Positions 33,155-45,096 of a stretch of 64,000 nucleotides of DNA are shown here, one piece after another. The notes under the pieces are model-generated. The model saw only the letters and a list, made by a program, of their open reading frames with translations. It had not been told where the DNA came from and made no database searches. A program made the position numbers and the translations under genes. Location: assembly GCA_029168955.1 (NCBI GenBank), contig JAPDOI010000039.1, forward strand, positions 1,922,001 to 1,986,000. Direction: 5' to 3'. Source of the DNA: Aplectana chamaeleonis. Taxonomy: Eukaryota; Nematoda; Chromadorea; Rhabditida; Cosmocercidae. Position 1 is the stretch's first letter. Each line of letters opens with the position of its first letter.

Positions 33155-33527
33155 GTACATTCCGTATCCCTATGTCCTTATCAGACAGAAGACGTAACAA
33201 CGACAGGTGCGTTTTTTTTTCTTAGGCCCCCCTAGTTGTATTATATTTTTTAGATGACTTCATATTACATGCTTTCCAGAAGCCGCGGCGGCGCTATCGC
33301 GGAGCCGCAGCGGCACTGCCGGGTCGCCGCTACCGCTCCGCAGTGGGACAGCCGCTGCTCCGCGGTGTGACGCCGCTGCCCTTCGATAGTGAAGCTTCAG
33401 TGCCTGTGGGCCCCGAAGCATTCTCTCAGAGAAAGATACCAGTTTGTGCACTCGTGCACAGCGCCGCCCAAAAAGATCGCAGTCTCGTGCCGAGCAGTCA
33501 AAAATCATCGACATTCAGAGGGAGAAA

Positions 33528-34007
33528 TACCGTATTTCCTGTAATTGATCACCCAGTTGTACTATTTTTCAACCTCCTCCAAAGGGGGGTTCAATTAGAG
33601 GGAGGGGTTCAAATAGAGGGGGAGGTTCTAATTTTACAACCGACAATTGAAGAATCAATATGGGTTGGCAACAATGTTTATTAGGCAAACCAAACTGAGA
33701 CAATAATGAATTACTTGACGAACAATAAAAGATCATTATCAATAAAGTCATTGTTCAAGTCCTCCTCAAGACTAATCTCTTCAAAAATGTCAACAAGGTT
33801 TGGGGTATCGACATCTCGAGCAGCGCGTAGCAGTTCACGTTTGGTAGGAATGTGTCTCCAATGTTTTTTCAGCTGAAGGGAGGTGGGGAAGGGGTTCTTA
33901 TATAGGGGGATGTTCTATTTTCCAATCTCCACCGAGAGGGGGGGGGGAGTTCAGTTAGAGGGAGGGGTTCAACTAGAGGGGGGTGTTCAATAACAGGAAG
34001 TACGGTA
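33528..34007. mobile_element. TIR element with TACCGTATTTCCTG ends (about 480 bp)
   Basis: Left end TACCGTATTTCCTGTAATTG pairs with the right end around CAATAACAGGAAGTACGGTA. Subterminal GGGGGTTCAATTAGAGGGA-like repeats occur at both ends. TA at each end may be the target duplication. Non-coding. Confidence 0.65.
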
Positions 34008-34413
34008 AATGCAAATTTACCTAACAAACGCAGTTGACCAATGGAAGCAAGCACTTCGGTCAATGTTTTTGACTAGATGAGTACATAAATATTCGAGCAG
34101 GTCGAACCGAAGGTTAATGTTATTCGATTGAAATTCAGTTTCAAGCCAGCTGATGTTCTTGATATTGGAGATCATCGATGATGTGGAGTGGGCTCGTCTA
34201 CCATCAAAAGACGAGAAAGTTCAGACTTGAAATTTGGCCCGAAACAACGGTTATTACGCGATTTTTTTATAGGTCCTACTACTCTAAACCCAGAGAAGGG
34301 TTTAGAGAGGGAAAGAAAACAAGCATATTTGATCGCGACCACTGCCTTTAATTGAAGGCATCGTCCGCCTACCACTTACCGTTTATTCTACTCAATCCGT
34401 TTCTTTGGCCCGT

Positions 34414-34912
34414 CTCAAAGACAGTGTTCACGATGATTTTCGTTCCCGAGATTTCCACTCAAAACAATGCGTTGGCTACCAAGATTTACCAAAAATTACG
34501 AAGAAACGGCGGGAAACGCACTAAATCGTCTTATTTTAGTGATATTATTCTCTGGCCTGGACTAGTTGTCCGGTTGGATGAACATGTTCACGGTGGTTGT
34601 CACCGGTAAAAAATGGGGCTAATCAAAAATGGGAGGATATTTCAGGCAAAACAGTATTATTTAGGGCACAAAGGAATGAACGGTGCAACATAATACGAAA
34701 AATTGCAAGGACGTCCAGAGGATCCACGAACGATTTCATTGCCACAACAAACAAATACATAGAGAGTAAAGACTCGGGGTGAGAGTAAAGGTTTTCGTGC
34801 CATTTCGTGCTATTTTCTCCGTTTCTTCGTCATTGCAGTCCTACTCGGGGGCCAAACAATCGATTTAGCGATTAATCTCAAAACCGATGATTATGGTGAA
34901 CACTGCCTTTAA
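34414..34912. mobile_element. TTAAAGGCAGTG MITE, subfamily 1
   Basis: Left end TCAAAGACAGTGTTCACGAT (diverged) and right end GGTGAACACTGCCTTTAA. The interior AACAATGCGTTGGCTACCAA to CAATCGATTTAGCGATTAAT matches 47420-47907 along its length. Confidence 0.8.
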
Positions 34913-35554
34913 AATGTACGAGCAATTTTCCGGGTCAAAAGCGTACCTCTGAAAATATACAGGAAGACGTCGAATGCATTGCACCCTGTCAAAATGGGCC
35001 AGTTCAACCTCAGGAGCATAAAAAACCTTCGAACGTGTTCTCGATCGCCGTATCCGTGATATCGTCGAGATCACCAAAAATCAATGGGGCTTTGTTGCTA
35101 ACTGTGGCACCACCGATGCCACTCATGCTGTCCGACTACTCGAAGCACCGCCAGAAAAACAAAACGCTTTATCTCGCTTTTCTCGATTTGGAGAAGGCGT
35201 TCGACCGAGTCCTGCATGAAATGATATTCATTTATTTGTGCTACATAAGATAGGTATGATATACAAGCAAAAGCAAAGAGAAACACTGGCTCGCTTTGCG
35301 GCAGCATGGTGTTTTAGAAGAGCTCATTGATTGGGTCAAGAGTCTCTACGCCTATCCAGAAAGTTGTGTTCAAGCAGCACCCGGGACGTCGGCTGAGTTT
35401 TCCATCTCTGTTGGTGCCCATCAAGGATATTCTCTGTGCCCGCTTCTTTTTGTGATTGTGATGGATACAATTACGCCTGACTTGCAGAAACCAGTGCCAT
35501 GGTCGCTGTTGTATGCTGATGACGTGATGCTTGCACCTGAAGATAAGTCTGACC

Positions 35555-36050
35555 TTAAAGGCAGTGTTCACGATAATCTTCAATCTCGAGATTAATCGTA
35601 GAATCAATTGTTTAGCCTCCGAGTAGAACTGAAATGACGAAGCAATCGGGACAAACGCCCAAGAAGGGCACCAAATTCCTTACTCTCACTTCACATTTCT
35701 ACTCTCACTGGAACTGTTCGTTGTGAAAATGAAATCTTTTGTGGACCCGTCTTCGGCAATTCTCAACTTTCTGTTGCTCCGCTCTTTTTTTCGGACCCTA
35801 ACTAATACTGTTATGCATAAAATATTTTTCCGTTTTTGATTAGCCCCATTCTTCACCGGTGACAACTACCGTGAACGTGTTCATCCAATCGGACAACTAG
35901 TCCAGGCCAGGGAATAATGTCACTGAAATAAGACGTTTTAGTGCGTTACTCGCCGTTTTTTTTTTCGTAATTTTGGTAACACTTGGTTGCCAACGCACTG
36001 TTTAGAGTGGAAAACTCGGGAACGAGAATCATCGTGAACACTGCCTTTGA
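35555..36050. mobile_element. TTAAAGGCAGTG MITE, subfamily 1, inside reverse transcriptase
   Basis: Starts TTAAAGGCAGTGTTCACGAT directly after the YADD block and ends CATCGTGAACACTGCCTTTG. It is joined without spacer to the next copy. Confidence 0.85.
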
Positions 36051-36492
36051 AGGCAGTGTCCACGATAAATTTCTTCCTCGGTTTTCGGCCGGGAATCGAA
36101 AGTTCAGGGTCTCATTGGAGCGCAGGGGTCGAAAGAACAAACGAAAACGAGCCCGAAAGAGCTCCATACGGCTCCGAAGTCCGCTCGCGCTAGCCGTTCC
36201 GCTCGCGGTCGAGTTTTCCGCGGAACAGTTTGCTCCGCTTCTTCATTAGCATTGGAGCGCGAGCGCGGCTGAGTTTTAGCATTGGGGCGCATCAGCACAC
36301 GCTGTGTATTTCAGGCCCATACCCGCGCAACTTATTCACGGTTGAAATGTGGCTTTCAAGAAGAAGAGCTGTTTTTGGATGTTTCGCAGCGTTTTTCATG
36401 ATTCTTTCCTAACTGATGAAACAGTCAGACTCTTAACCTTCGTTTTCTGGTGGAAACTCGAAAACGATTTTTATCGTGGACACTGACTTTGA
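36047..36492. mobile_element. TTAAAGGCAGTG MITE, third interior type, inside reverse transcriptase
   Basis: Starts GAAGGCAGTGTCCACGAT at the junction and ends ATCGTGGACACTGACTTTGA, after which coding sequence of the reverse transcriptase resumes. Its interior differs from the neighbouring copy, so two subfamilies are fused in tandem. Confidence 0.8.
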
Positions 36493-36949
36493 GCGGCAGA
36501 TCCAATTATGGAGTAAACGGTTGTCTCGGTTCGGATTACGCCTCAGTGTTAAGAAAACGGAACAACTGGCTACGAGCGGTGATGAACAGGATTCTATAAA
36601 GGTCGACGGTATTGCTGAAGTCTTGAAGTATCTTGGATCGACGATTGTTGTTGGTGTTGCCCATCTTCCACCGTAAACATTGGTTTCGGATCCAACCTCC
36701 GGCACGTCGACGGCATAATCGAAGCAACGTTGCTGGGACCCTCTTCTTTGGGGGATCCCTGAGTGAGGCGTTTTTCGACCCTCTTTTTTTCTTTTTTATT
36801 TATTTATTTTCATTTATTTTTTGTTTAATTACGTGGCCAACAGGATTGCACCTGTTCAGAGAAATAGTGAAGGCGAGTATGGTCAAGTCACGGAGGTAGC
36901 AGTAAGGTTAGCTTTCTAGAGATACGCAATGTTTTATCTTCGATCCGCC

Positions 36950-37260
36950 CACCCGGTGATTTTCTCGTCCACGTATTGCATGGATATCGACCGCGTCGGA
37001 TACATTGAGTGATTTTCTCAACCTCACTCCATCATTTTAAACATACGTATCGGCCGAAGGGGTGCGGGGGTGTTGGGGGTGCGGGGGAGCGGGGGATACA
37101 CCGAGTGATTTTCTCAGCTTCACCTCACCATGTTGTTCATACGTATCGACCGGGTGGGTGTTGGGGGTGTTGGGGGTGCGGGGGTGCGGGGATACACCGA
37201 GTGATTTTTGCATCCCATTTCCAATGCATTCTGTGTGTATCGACCGGGCTGGAGGCGTCG
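36950..37260 (+). repeat. G-rich degenerate tandem repeat, about 100-bp period
   Basis: Three to four units read TACGTATCGACCGGGTGGG, then runs of GGGGGTG/GGGGGAGC, then ATACACCGAGTGATTTTC. Two further decayed units appear near 37690-37830. The G runs (about 37060-37095 and 37150-37190) could form G-quadruplexes. Confidence 0.65.
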
Positions 37261-37369
37261 GCTCATCCAACTATGACCGGGGCCTTACATACAACAAAAC
37301 CAACATATCTTATCGAACCTATCAAAGACCACCCGCATCGCTTCATTTCTAAAATTCAACCCACCTAAT

Positions 37370-38577
37370 TTCAGCCCCTCCCGCTCTGCCATGGCGATGT
37401 CTCTGGAGCATTCATACTTCACTGGCAGAGCGGGAGGAGCGGGAGGCCGTGTTTTCATTCATACTCACCTCTTTTGCCGAGCGGGCCGCTTTGGCAGAGC
37501 GAGAGGTTCGAAGCATGAATAGGCTCTTAGGACCTTGTCTCCAGGAAGCGGCGACACAGCATTTGTCTTCTAGATATCTTGAAGACGGAGCGGATGCACG
37601 GTATGGTTGAGAAGGACTGAACAAAACAGCCGGCGTAGCCTACCTGATTGATATGCTAATGAGATAAGATAGGATTTGAATGTTATTAATGATTTCATTC
37701 CACATATTTTACACATATTGCCCGCGTCAACTACAGCAGACCACACCGAGTTTTTTTTCAACATCCCTCTTCCATGTTTTTGATGCGGATCGACCGGGGC
37801 AGCCACAGCCGGCCACGGCGTTTTTTTTTTCGACCAACCAGGGTCAAGCGGAGCATTGCGTGGTTTTTTGAAATCGGGGGGACACTCCCTCCGATATTAT
37901 TTTTTTTTCCAAAATCTAAAAAAAAATTTGCGACCCCCCCCGAGGCACGATATCTCGGCAGTTTATATTCGATTACTAAAACTGTCAGATGCCGAAAATT
38001 CGTTCAGTAGTCGCACTCAAGCGTCTAAGTCCTGAGCAATGCTACGATCCTTCTTTTTAGTGACATACATATCGAGAATTTTCAAGATATCTTCACCAAG
38101 TTTTTGTTTATGGTCCAAAATTTTCGCGATCCCTTCTTCTTTGGAGCCGCAAAAAAGGTATTAGCTGACAGAAACCCTCTTCGCGGAGGGGCTGGCGTTG
38201 GTTCGCACGGAGGCGATCTTCTTTCTCCATACTGCCACGGCACAAACGTACGACGCCTCGGCAGATCCCTCCCACTGACCCTCATTTTCGGGCAAAATTG
38301 TTGCGACCCCGTTGCGAAATTTCGAAACCCCGCTTGACCCTGCGACCAACAGTGACCAGATCTCAAACATGAGGCGGTGGCTTCGCTTCCAAGCTACAGC
38401 TAGGTCCGTGGCTTGTTTCCTCAAGCAAAAACTTGTGAATCTCACTCGCGGCTGACGATGTGGTAAGCTGATCAGCAGCGCTCTCCTCTCGACGTGAATC
38501 GATTAGCGGGCCGGCGCACGCGACTACCCTCGCCAGCTGCGGATGAGATTGAAATGTTTTCCTTGAAGCCAACCCCT
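37370..38577. other. No supported gene
   Basis: Contains GGCAGAGCGGGAGG-type repeats at about 37380-37510, polyT tracts and short frames. No domain is recognised. Confidence 0.45.
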
Positions 38578-39298
38578 TCCATCATGAGCAATATTCGTTT
38601 AACTTCTCCAAACGAAGGGCCGGCTTCGCCGTCCCCCTTCCATCATGTGCAGTGTTCGTTTAGCTTCGCCAAACGAAAGGCCGGCTTCGCCGATCCCCTT
38701 CCATCATGTGCAATAATCGTTTGGCTTCTCCAAACAAAAGGCCGGCTTCGCCGACCCCCTTCCATCATGTGCAGTGTTCGTTTAGCTTCGCCAAACGAAG
38801 GGCCGGCTTCGCCGACCCCCTTCCATCATGTGCAGTGTTCGTTTGGCTTCTCCAAACAAAGGGCCGGCTTCGCCGACCCCCTTCCATCATGTGCAGTGTT
38901 CGTTTGGCTTCTCCAAACGAAGGGCCGGCTTCGCCGAATCCCTTCCATTATGTGCAGTGTTCGTTTGGCTTCTCCAAACAAAAGGCCGGCTTCGCCGACC
39001 CCCTTCCATCATGTGCAGTGTTCGTTTGGCTTTTCCAAACAAAGGGCCGGCTTCGCCGACCCCCTTCCATCATGTGCAGTGTTAGTTTGGCTTCGCCAAA
39101 CAAAGGGCCGGCTTCGCCGACCCCCTTTCATCATGAGCAATATTCGTTTGGCTTCTCCAAACGAAGGGCCGGCTTTGCCGACCCCCTTCCATCATGTGCA
39201 GTGTTCGTTTGGCTTCTCCAAACAAAGGTCCTGCTTCGCCGACCCCCTTCCATCATGTGCAGTGTTCGTTTAGCTTCGCCTACCCCCTTCCATCATGA
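38578..39298 (+). repeat. 61-bp tandem array (about 12 units)
   Basis: Unit: CCCCCTTCCATCATGTGCAG, TGTTCGTTTGGCTTCTCCAA, ACAAAGGGCCGGCTTCGCCG plus one base. The period is exactly 61, so the reading frame rotates and all forward frames stay open (three overlapping frames of 85-259 codons). Units hold a TTCGTTTGG...CCAAACGAA hairpin. I treat it as satellite, not coding. Confidence 0.9.
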
Positions 39299-39770
39299 AC
39301 AATATTCGTAGGACTTCGCTGAACGATGGGACCACCCTCTACGTGGTATTTGTTGGACTTCGCTGAACGATGGGCCGGCTTCGCCGGCTACTCTCCGCGT
39401 AGTATTCGTTCGGCTTCGCCGAACGATAAGACGGCTTGGTCGGCCACCCTCTACGTAGTATCCTTTCGGCTTCGCCAAACGATGGGCCGGCTTTACAGAC
39501 CCCCCCCTCCATCAACGTAGTATTCGTTCGGTTTCGCCGAACGAATACGTCGGCTTCGCCGACCCCCTGCCTCTACGAAGTATTCGTTCGGCTTCGCCGA
39601 ACGACGGGCCGGCTTCGCCGACCCCCTCCCTCTGCGTAGTATTCGTTCGGCTACGCCGAACGATGGGCCGGCTTGGTCGGCCACCGTCTACGTAGTATTC
39701 GTTCGGCTTCGCCAAACGATGGACCGGCTTGCCGACCCCCTCCCTTAGTATTCGTTCGGCTCCGAATACT
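39299..39770 (+). repeat. Related hairpin-rich array, irregular period
   Basis: Degenerate units of about 55-62 bp built from TATTCGTTCGGCTTCGCCGA followed by ACGATGGGCCGGCTTCGCCG. ATTCGTTCGGC/GCCGAACGAAT forms perfect stems. It joins directly to repeat A copy 3. Confidence 0.8.
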
Positions 39771-39779
39771 TCGCCTAGT

Positions 39780-40240
39780 CTAATTTTGACACGAGAATTT
39801 ACGTAAGTTACTGAAAGTTTAGCCTCAGTTGGTGAAATTTTAGCTACAACGCCCGCATATTCTACGTAAATTCTCGCTACAGCACCGGCATATTCTACGC
39901 TTATTCTCGTTGCAACACTCGGTCGATCGACCCACCCAGTCTTGATCCGTACTAGAAAGACGATCCCCGCTGCGATCAAGCTCATCACCGTTTCTTCTCC
40001 GCGGCCTGCAGCACACCACCGGCCAAAATTATCCCTAGCAAGGTCTTCCAGAGAGGGCACCCTTCACGACCACCCACGGAGTGTCAAGTTATCCGTGGAT
40101 TAACTGGGCCAACACTGCTCGAACGCCATCCCTGCGTTCCACGTAGCCAGCGCGGGTTTGAGATTGCATTACAACACAGGCTGTCGCTAAATCCGTAGAT
40201 TCTCGCTACAAAATTATAGCGAGAATATACGGGTTTAGCG
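39780..40240 (-). mobile_element. Dispersed repeat A, copy 3 (minus)
   Basis: Reverse complement shares GATAATTTTGGCC, GAAGAAACGGTGATG, CGGATCAAGACTGGGTGGGT and GCGAGAATTTACGTAGAATA with 15750-16030. Its terminal 60 bp or so is replaced by the hairpin-rich array. Confidence 0.65.
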
Positions 40241-41689
40241 TCAAAGAGAGCAATGGTTCAAATTTAGCCTTCGTTTTTACGTAGAATACATGCAGAATTT
40301 GCACCCTTGTAGCCTCGACACAAGAATATGCGGGTCTGTTTTCAAGCACAAGGTTTCTGCACATATTTTGTCAACTGTGGCTCATCGGAACTTGAACTTT
40401 AGAAGGTTATAGGACAGCACAAACTGAATCTAAAACATACTCGAAGCTGAATTTCGAGTAGGAGCGGAGATGGCCCGGTCGGTGGGGCGGCCGAATACAA
40501 AACGAAGGGTACGTAAGGGTTGATGATTCGCATTTTGGTGAGCAGTAGCGAAAATCACGGCAGATTCGCGGCAAAATCCTCAACTTTTTTTCAAACTAAA
40601 ATTATTGATTTCACAATTTTTTTTTGCATAAAGCTTTAAAAATTTTAGAGGTGAAATTAGCTTTGAGTGACTGCTTCATGGATGTTTTTCCAGTTTTATG
40701 AAAAAAAAAACCGCAAGAATTGAGAAGAGATCGACATCAAAACTGAAAAAAATGATTGATGGAACAGATACCCAAATCTAATTTCACCTCTGAACAAAAA
40801 ACGGAAACATTATCTCAATTGCGATTGCGACAGTTTCCAAAAAAAGTTTAGAGGTGAAATTAGTTTAGAGGTGAACACAAACATCAGGTAAACATATCGA
40901 CATAAAGTAAACACCTTAAAAACAAAATCGAAAACACCAGCGAACAACACCCTATACATAAAAATCAAAGGAAAAAAGAAGAAAACAGGAATATATAAAT
41001 CATGGAAATAAAAACGGTGGAAGAGGAAAGAAAATAATCAGCTGTGAGCCGCCGCGCGCGACACGCCGCGCCGCGCGCAACACGCCGCGCTGCGTATCGA
41101 CAACGCTGAAGAGTTGAGGCGCAGCCACCGCCGCGGATTTCTGGTCGCGCCGTTTCCATTCTTTATATATAAGATTTTTTTAAAAAATTATTATGTTTAA
41201 TTTATTCTTTTCTATTTTTTCTTTTTTTTTACATTTAAAATTCATTTTCGCATGATCAAAGTGACAGGAAGTTGGCGAATTCCACTGTTTCGAGCCAGAG
41301 ATCTTCTATTGTAAGGTGCGTTGGCTTTCCAGAGCATGAGAACATGTGGGGGTACTGTGTGTTCAACCCTGTAATGTTCAGTCCTGTAATTCTCTTGATT
41401 AGCAGTCGCAGCACGAGAGCAGTACAGGATTAGGAGATAGTTAGGAAAGGGAGTGAAGAACGATGGCTCGGTTGAAAATCATCCATTCATCCAGCCGATA
41501 TTGAGGTCAAAAATCCGGAAGGGAGCCGGGCCTGTGGTGGTGAGCGAAGGAGCTCGGGCCTGTGGTGGTCGCTTATATCTCGCTCATGTGGAAGAATTGA
41601 GATCTCGCATTTGGCACGTGTTATACAGGAGGGGTCTTCTACACAATTGCACGAAAATCCCAAAATTCATATCTGAGGGTGTACTGTGC
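40241..41689. other. Non-coding, AT-rich with a GC island
   Basis: AGAGGTGAAATTAG occurs at about 40649, inverted at about 40779, and twice at 40850-40880. A short GC island of CGCGCGACACGCCGCG-type repeats lies at 41045-41100. No gene is recognised. Confidence 0.5.
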
Positions 41690-42110
41690 CTTTAAGCTGG
41701 CTTCCGGAGGGAGACTCGAAGTCACCTTCCAGGGCCGGCATCAGAATGCCGGAGATGAGGCACCTTTCATACCGGCTGTGCAAGTGATAAACGCATTAGT
41801 ACGTGATCATTAGCTTTACCATGTTTTTTCATGTCTGCCACTGCAGCCGTGCCTGCGGTCAAGTGGTTCCGCAGCCTTCTCTGAATCATCAGCCTGCTGA
41901 CTAGTGTAGCGGTGGCGTCGCGGTGATATCTCAAAGCCGGCGCGAAACTGTTGCGGGGCGCACGCTTTGCTGTGCGGAACCGTTCATGATTGCGGTGCCG
42001 TTGCTGTACTGTTGCGGACTAGAAGGAATCTTCCAAGATTCTGGAGCCGTTGGTACAGTGTCGCGGCACGGGCCCGGTTCGCTGTGCCGCCGCTACATCT
42101 TTCCATCTCA
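41690..42110 (-). repeat. Dispersed repeat D, copy 2 (inverted)
   Basis: Reverse-complement counterpart of 11330-11745, sharing CACCTTCCAGGGCCGGCATC and GAAGGAATCTTCCAAGATTC. It lacks a few internal segments and carries one extra stretch. Confidence 0.7.
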
Positions 42111-43865
42111 TTCACTTTCTTACGCATCAAAATGCATTTTGCTGCTCTCCTAGCTTCATAGCTAGCTTTTGTGAATGTTAGGTGGATAATCGAACGATTT
42201 GAATTCAGAATCGATAACTTCAATTCTTAGTTGTACCCGATATGAGAAGATATCAAGGTGTCGAACTTACCAGGAGGTAGCCTGCCAAAGTAGAAGCAGC
42301 ATCTTTTCAAGATTAATTCCACTCTTCAGATTTGATTTTAAAGTTTAACAGGAGAGTCTCCTTACGATATATGATGCTTGAAGAATCAGCAGTGCTGCGC
42401 GAGGACGAGCCTAGACCTCCAGAAGCTGAAAATGCGCCCGGGCCGCAGCATAATGTAGGGAATAACGAAAACGAAGGTAAGTAGATAAGCCCTAATTTAA
42501 TCCATAGGAACTTTAATATATTCGCCTGATTTTGGGTGACTGCACGTTCCGACTGCGTGCTATATTGCGTTAGCGTACACCGTGTCCCACCGGTGGGACA
42601 AATTTGCTCGAATGGCACGCCACTCAGAATCGATCTTCGTTTTTCATGTCCTTCGCGTAGCTATCAAAGCGTGTTCCACCTGTAGGGCACGTTGTCGTGA
42701 ATGGGTTAAAGGTTAAAAAAGAACAAATAAAAATAGTGACCCAGGAAAATGATAAACAGTGAATATTAGTTTCACAAGAATCCTTAGAGGGTTGACATAA
42801 AGAGAAATGGAGATTTAAATTGGAAAGGAATAAAACTTGATAAAGTTAATGATGAGTAAAGAAATAGTTAAATGAAAATATTCAATTTCGTAAATTAGAG
42901 CAAGATTTGTTTAGGCTTGGATCATTTGAATCCTGTCGATGGCAATCCGGAAGGGAACGATGTAAACGATGGGGAGGATTACGATGAGCATCGAGATCGG
43001 CTGGCTCTGTGTTAGGAGCCGTTCTAAATCTTGGAGGGAACGCTCGAAACCAGAGTACTGAGTACGTCATCCAATCTTAGCCCGCAAAAAAAGGAAGAAC
43101 ACAATTTAGGGTTCCGACAAGATTTGCTCTGGTGTTTGCTGGCTGGAATGGTTCGAGAGTGTTGGACAAGCAAAAGATTGCGATCAGTTTCGCAAATCGG
43201 TGCTGCTCTCCTTGAGGGCTTCGCTCGTGTTTCCCTTGGTGAAGTTAAACAGTTGGAATCTCACAATCTGGACAGCATAGATGCTGAGACGCATGTACTG
43301 TGCAGTTTGTGTGACGAAGCTTTGTCATATTCAACGGCTGTGTGCGAAATCCCCATCATGCATAGGGTAGATAGTGGTGTCACATATTTTGATTGCATCT
43401 GGAAAGAAAACCGCTAATATGATTTTTGCACGTTTTCAGACACCTAGGCAAACGATCTACGGTGTCCGAGAGGCGCTTCTTAGCTACGTATAATATGGAA
43501 CAGCAGCTAAAAAAGATTATGGAGTCGCGATTCGGAGCAATACTCGAGCATCATGACAAAGTCCACACCAGAAATCACACCAGCCGTAATGACAGTAGAT
43601 TTTCTTGCCACTACGTGGTAAGCGGCCCCTAGAAATTCCATGCAAGTTGGCATAGCTTCTCCTGTTTTCGATCTGTGACCGTTATGTTTAAAGCCCTTTA
43701 ACTAAATTTCTTAGAGTAACATGGAAACCGAGCTAGATTTTCGTGGAAAAATCGTTAGTTTTCAAGGAATTGTGAACATTGATGGTTTCGGCTTCAACAG
43801 CCAATCGAGGTACAAAAAAGAATCCTGTCTATTCACAACACATTCATTAACATGATTTTTACTTT

Positions 43866-44052
43866 TATTATTGCTTTTCTCCGACGTGAAATAATTCTAG
43901 AGGGAATCTGTGGTCAGCGACATTGGAATTGATGGACTTGCATCCTGAGATACGATTTTATTATTACTTTTCTCCGACGTGAAATACTTCTAGAGGGAAT
44001 CTGTGGTCAGCGACAGTGGCATTGATGAACTTGCATCCTGAGATACGATTTT
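43866..44052 (+). repeat. 92-bp tandem duplication including a splice acceptor and exon start
   Basis: TTTTCTCCGACGTGAAATA, TTCTAGAGGGAATCTGTGG and CATCCTGAGATACGATTTT occur twice at 92-bp spacing. Each copy has its own TTCTAG acceptor and encodes GNLWSAT...LHPEIRF. Copy 1 reads LELMDL, copy 2 VALMNL. Only copy 2 continues into the downstream coding sequence. Confidence 0.85.
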
Positions 44053-45096
44053 CGCAGAAGTATCTGGTAGCCTTCTGTTCGAGAGGTTGCAGCGAGATCT
44101 AGAAAGCGTTATGCCAATGGCTGACGACTACAATGGATTTCGATACACGGTAGAACTGAAACTACGATTTTCCGCTCTTGACAACGAGGTAACTTTGAAA
44201 TGTAGCACTGGTACGAAAAAAAGCAACTTTCGCTTACGCACAATTTAGGGAGCCGCCCTGGCCTATGATCATCCGAGTTTCGCTTTGGGGCTATTCCATT
44301 TCTGCCAGGAGCGTGGTGTTTATCTAGCGAATTCCAACCGATATTCGCCATCTGCCAGCGGGCGAAAGGATGAGTTATGGGTGCATCAGAACTCAGCAGC
44401 ATGTAAAGGCGGATTTCGAAGAAGGCTTGTTCACATGCATATAGTTCGGATTCGCATATCTTAGAGTTCAAGAAACTCCATGCTCTCTTCAAACGCTTCA
44501 GGCAACAAGATTTTCAATCGAATAATCCCGATGCATTTATCCAATCTGGACTGATTGCATGTGATGGAAGAAGGCATTTTCAAGGACATTTGCCGAGGTA
44601 CCGCCCGCTTTCCCATTGTTCAAAAATTATTCAGAATATTTGATACATCAGATATGCTAACAGGAGACAGAAGACCTGGTCTTCGCGTAAATTCCGTAAT
44701 TCCAAAAGGAGTCGATGAGCTGGTTTCCACAGTCAGGATGCCTACCTATTACCCTGATCGACTCCTACCACTATCGAAATAATCTTCCGTTTCAGGAAGC
44801 TCCCTATTGATGGTGGGAAGAGTTTTGCATTTTGTCTGTACCTGTATGAACATCTATGCTCTTACATCACTCTTATTTAGCATGCCGTTATCACTCTTCC
44901 GTTGATGATCCTTACCCAGTCCTTCAGAAGTGCTGTTCATGGGGCATACGTCTTTGCCCTATGTTATGTTTATCGGTCTCTTTTGAACGCTGACTTGGAC
45001 CAGACGGATCTAAGAGATACTGCTTCTGTTATTGATGATATGGGAACCGAGTGTGACAACATTTTTGGAAGACAAACCCTGACTTATAAGAACCAT

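Larger units (their letters stand above)
32715..34351. mobile_element. TTAAAGGCAGTG-type element with nested insertions (1637 bp)
   Basis: Ends TTAAAGGCAGTGGTCACGAT and the complement GATCGCGACCACTGCCTTTA. Much longer than the other members because it contains the dispersed SL1-bearing block (32860-33380) and a separate TIR element (33528-34007). Confidence 0.7.
35010..36680 (+). pseudogene. RTE-like reverse transcriptase split by two MITEs
   Basis: Before the MITEs three frames give FERVLDRRIRDIVEITKNQW, then LYLAFLDLEKAFDRVLHE (catalytic Asp block), GAHQGYSLCPLLFVIVMD and LLYADDVMLA. After the MITEs the same protein continues as RQIQLWSKRLSRFGLRLSVK and LKYLGSTI. The codons flanking the insertion join sensibly (Asp-Leu then Glu-Arg-Gln). 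The 5' part with the endonuclease is missing and frame changes and stops are present. It is a different RTE lineage from 5684-8967. Confidence 0.82.

Noticed and set aside
33133..33240. Functional SL RNA gene
   Set aside because: The 22-mer and GTA donor fit, but no Sm-site motif is seen in the next 100 nt and the site is inside a dispersed repeat. Kept only as an SL1-like sequence.
38494..39311. 259- and 201-codon proteins in the 61-bp array
   Set aside because: Three forward frames are equally open and rotate with the 61-bp period, so this is satellite.
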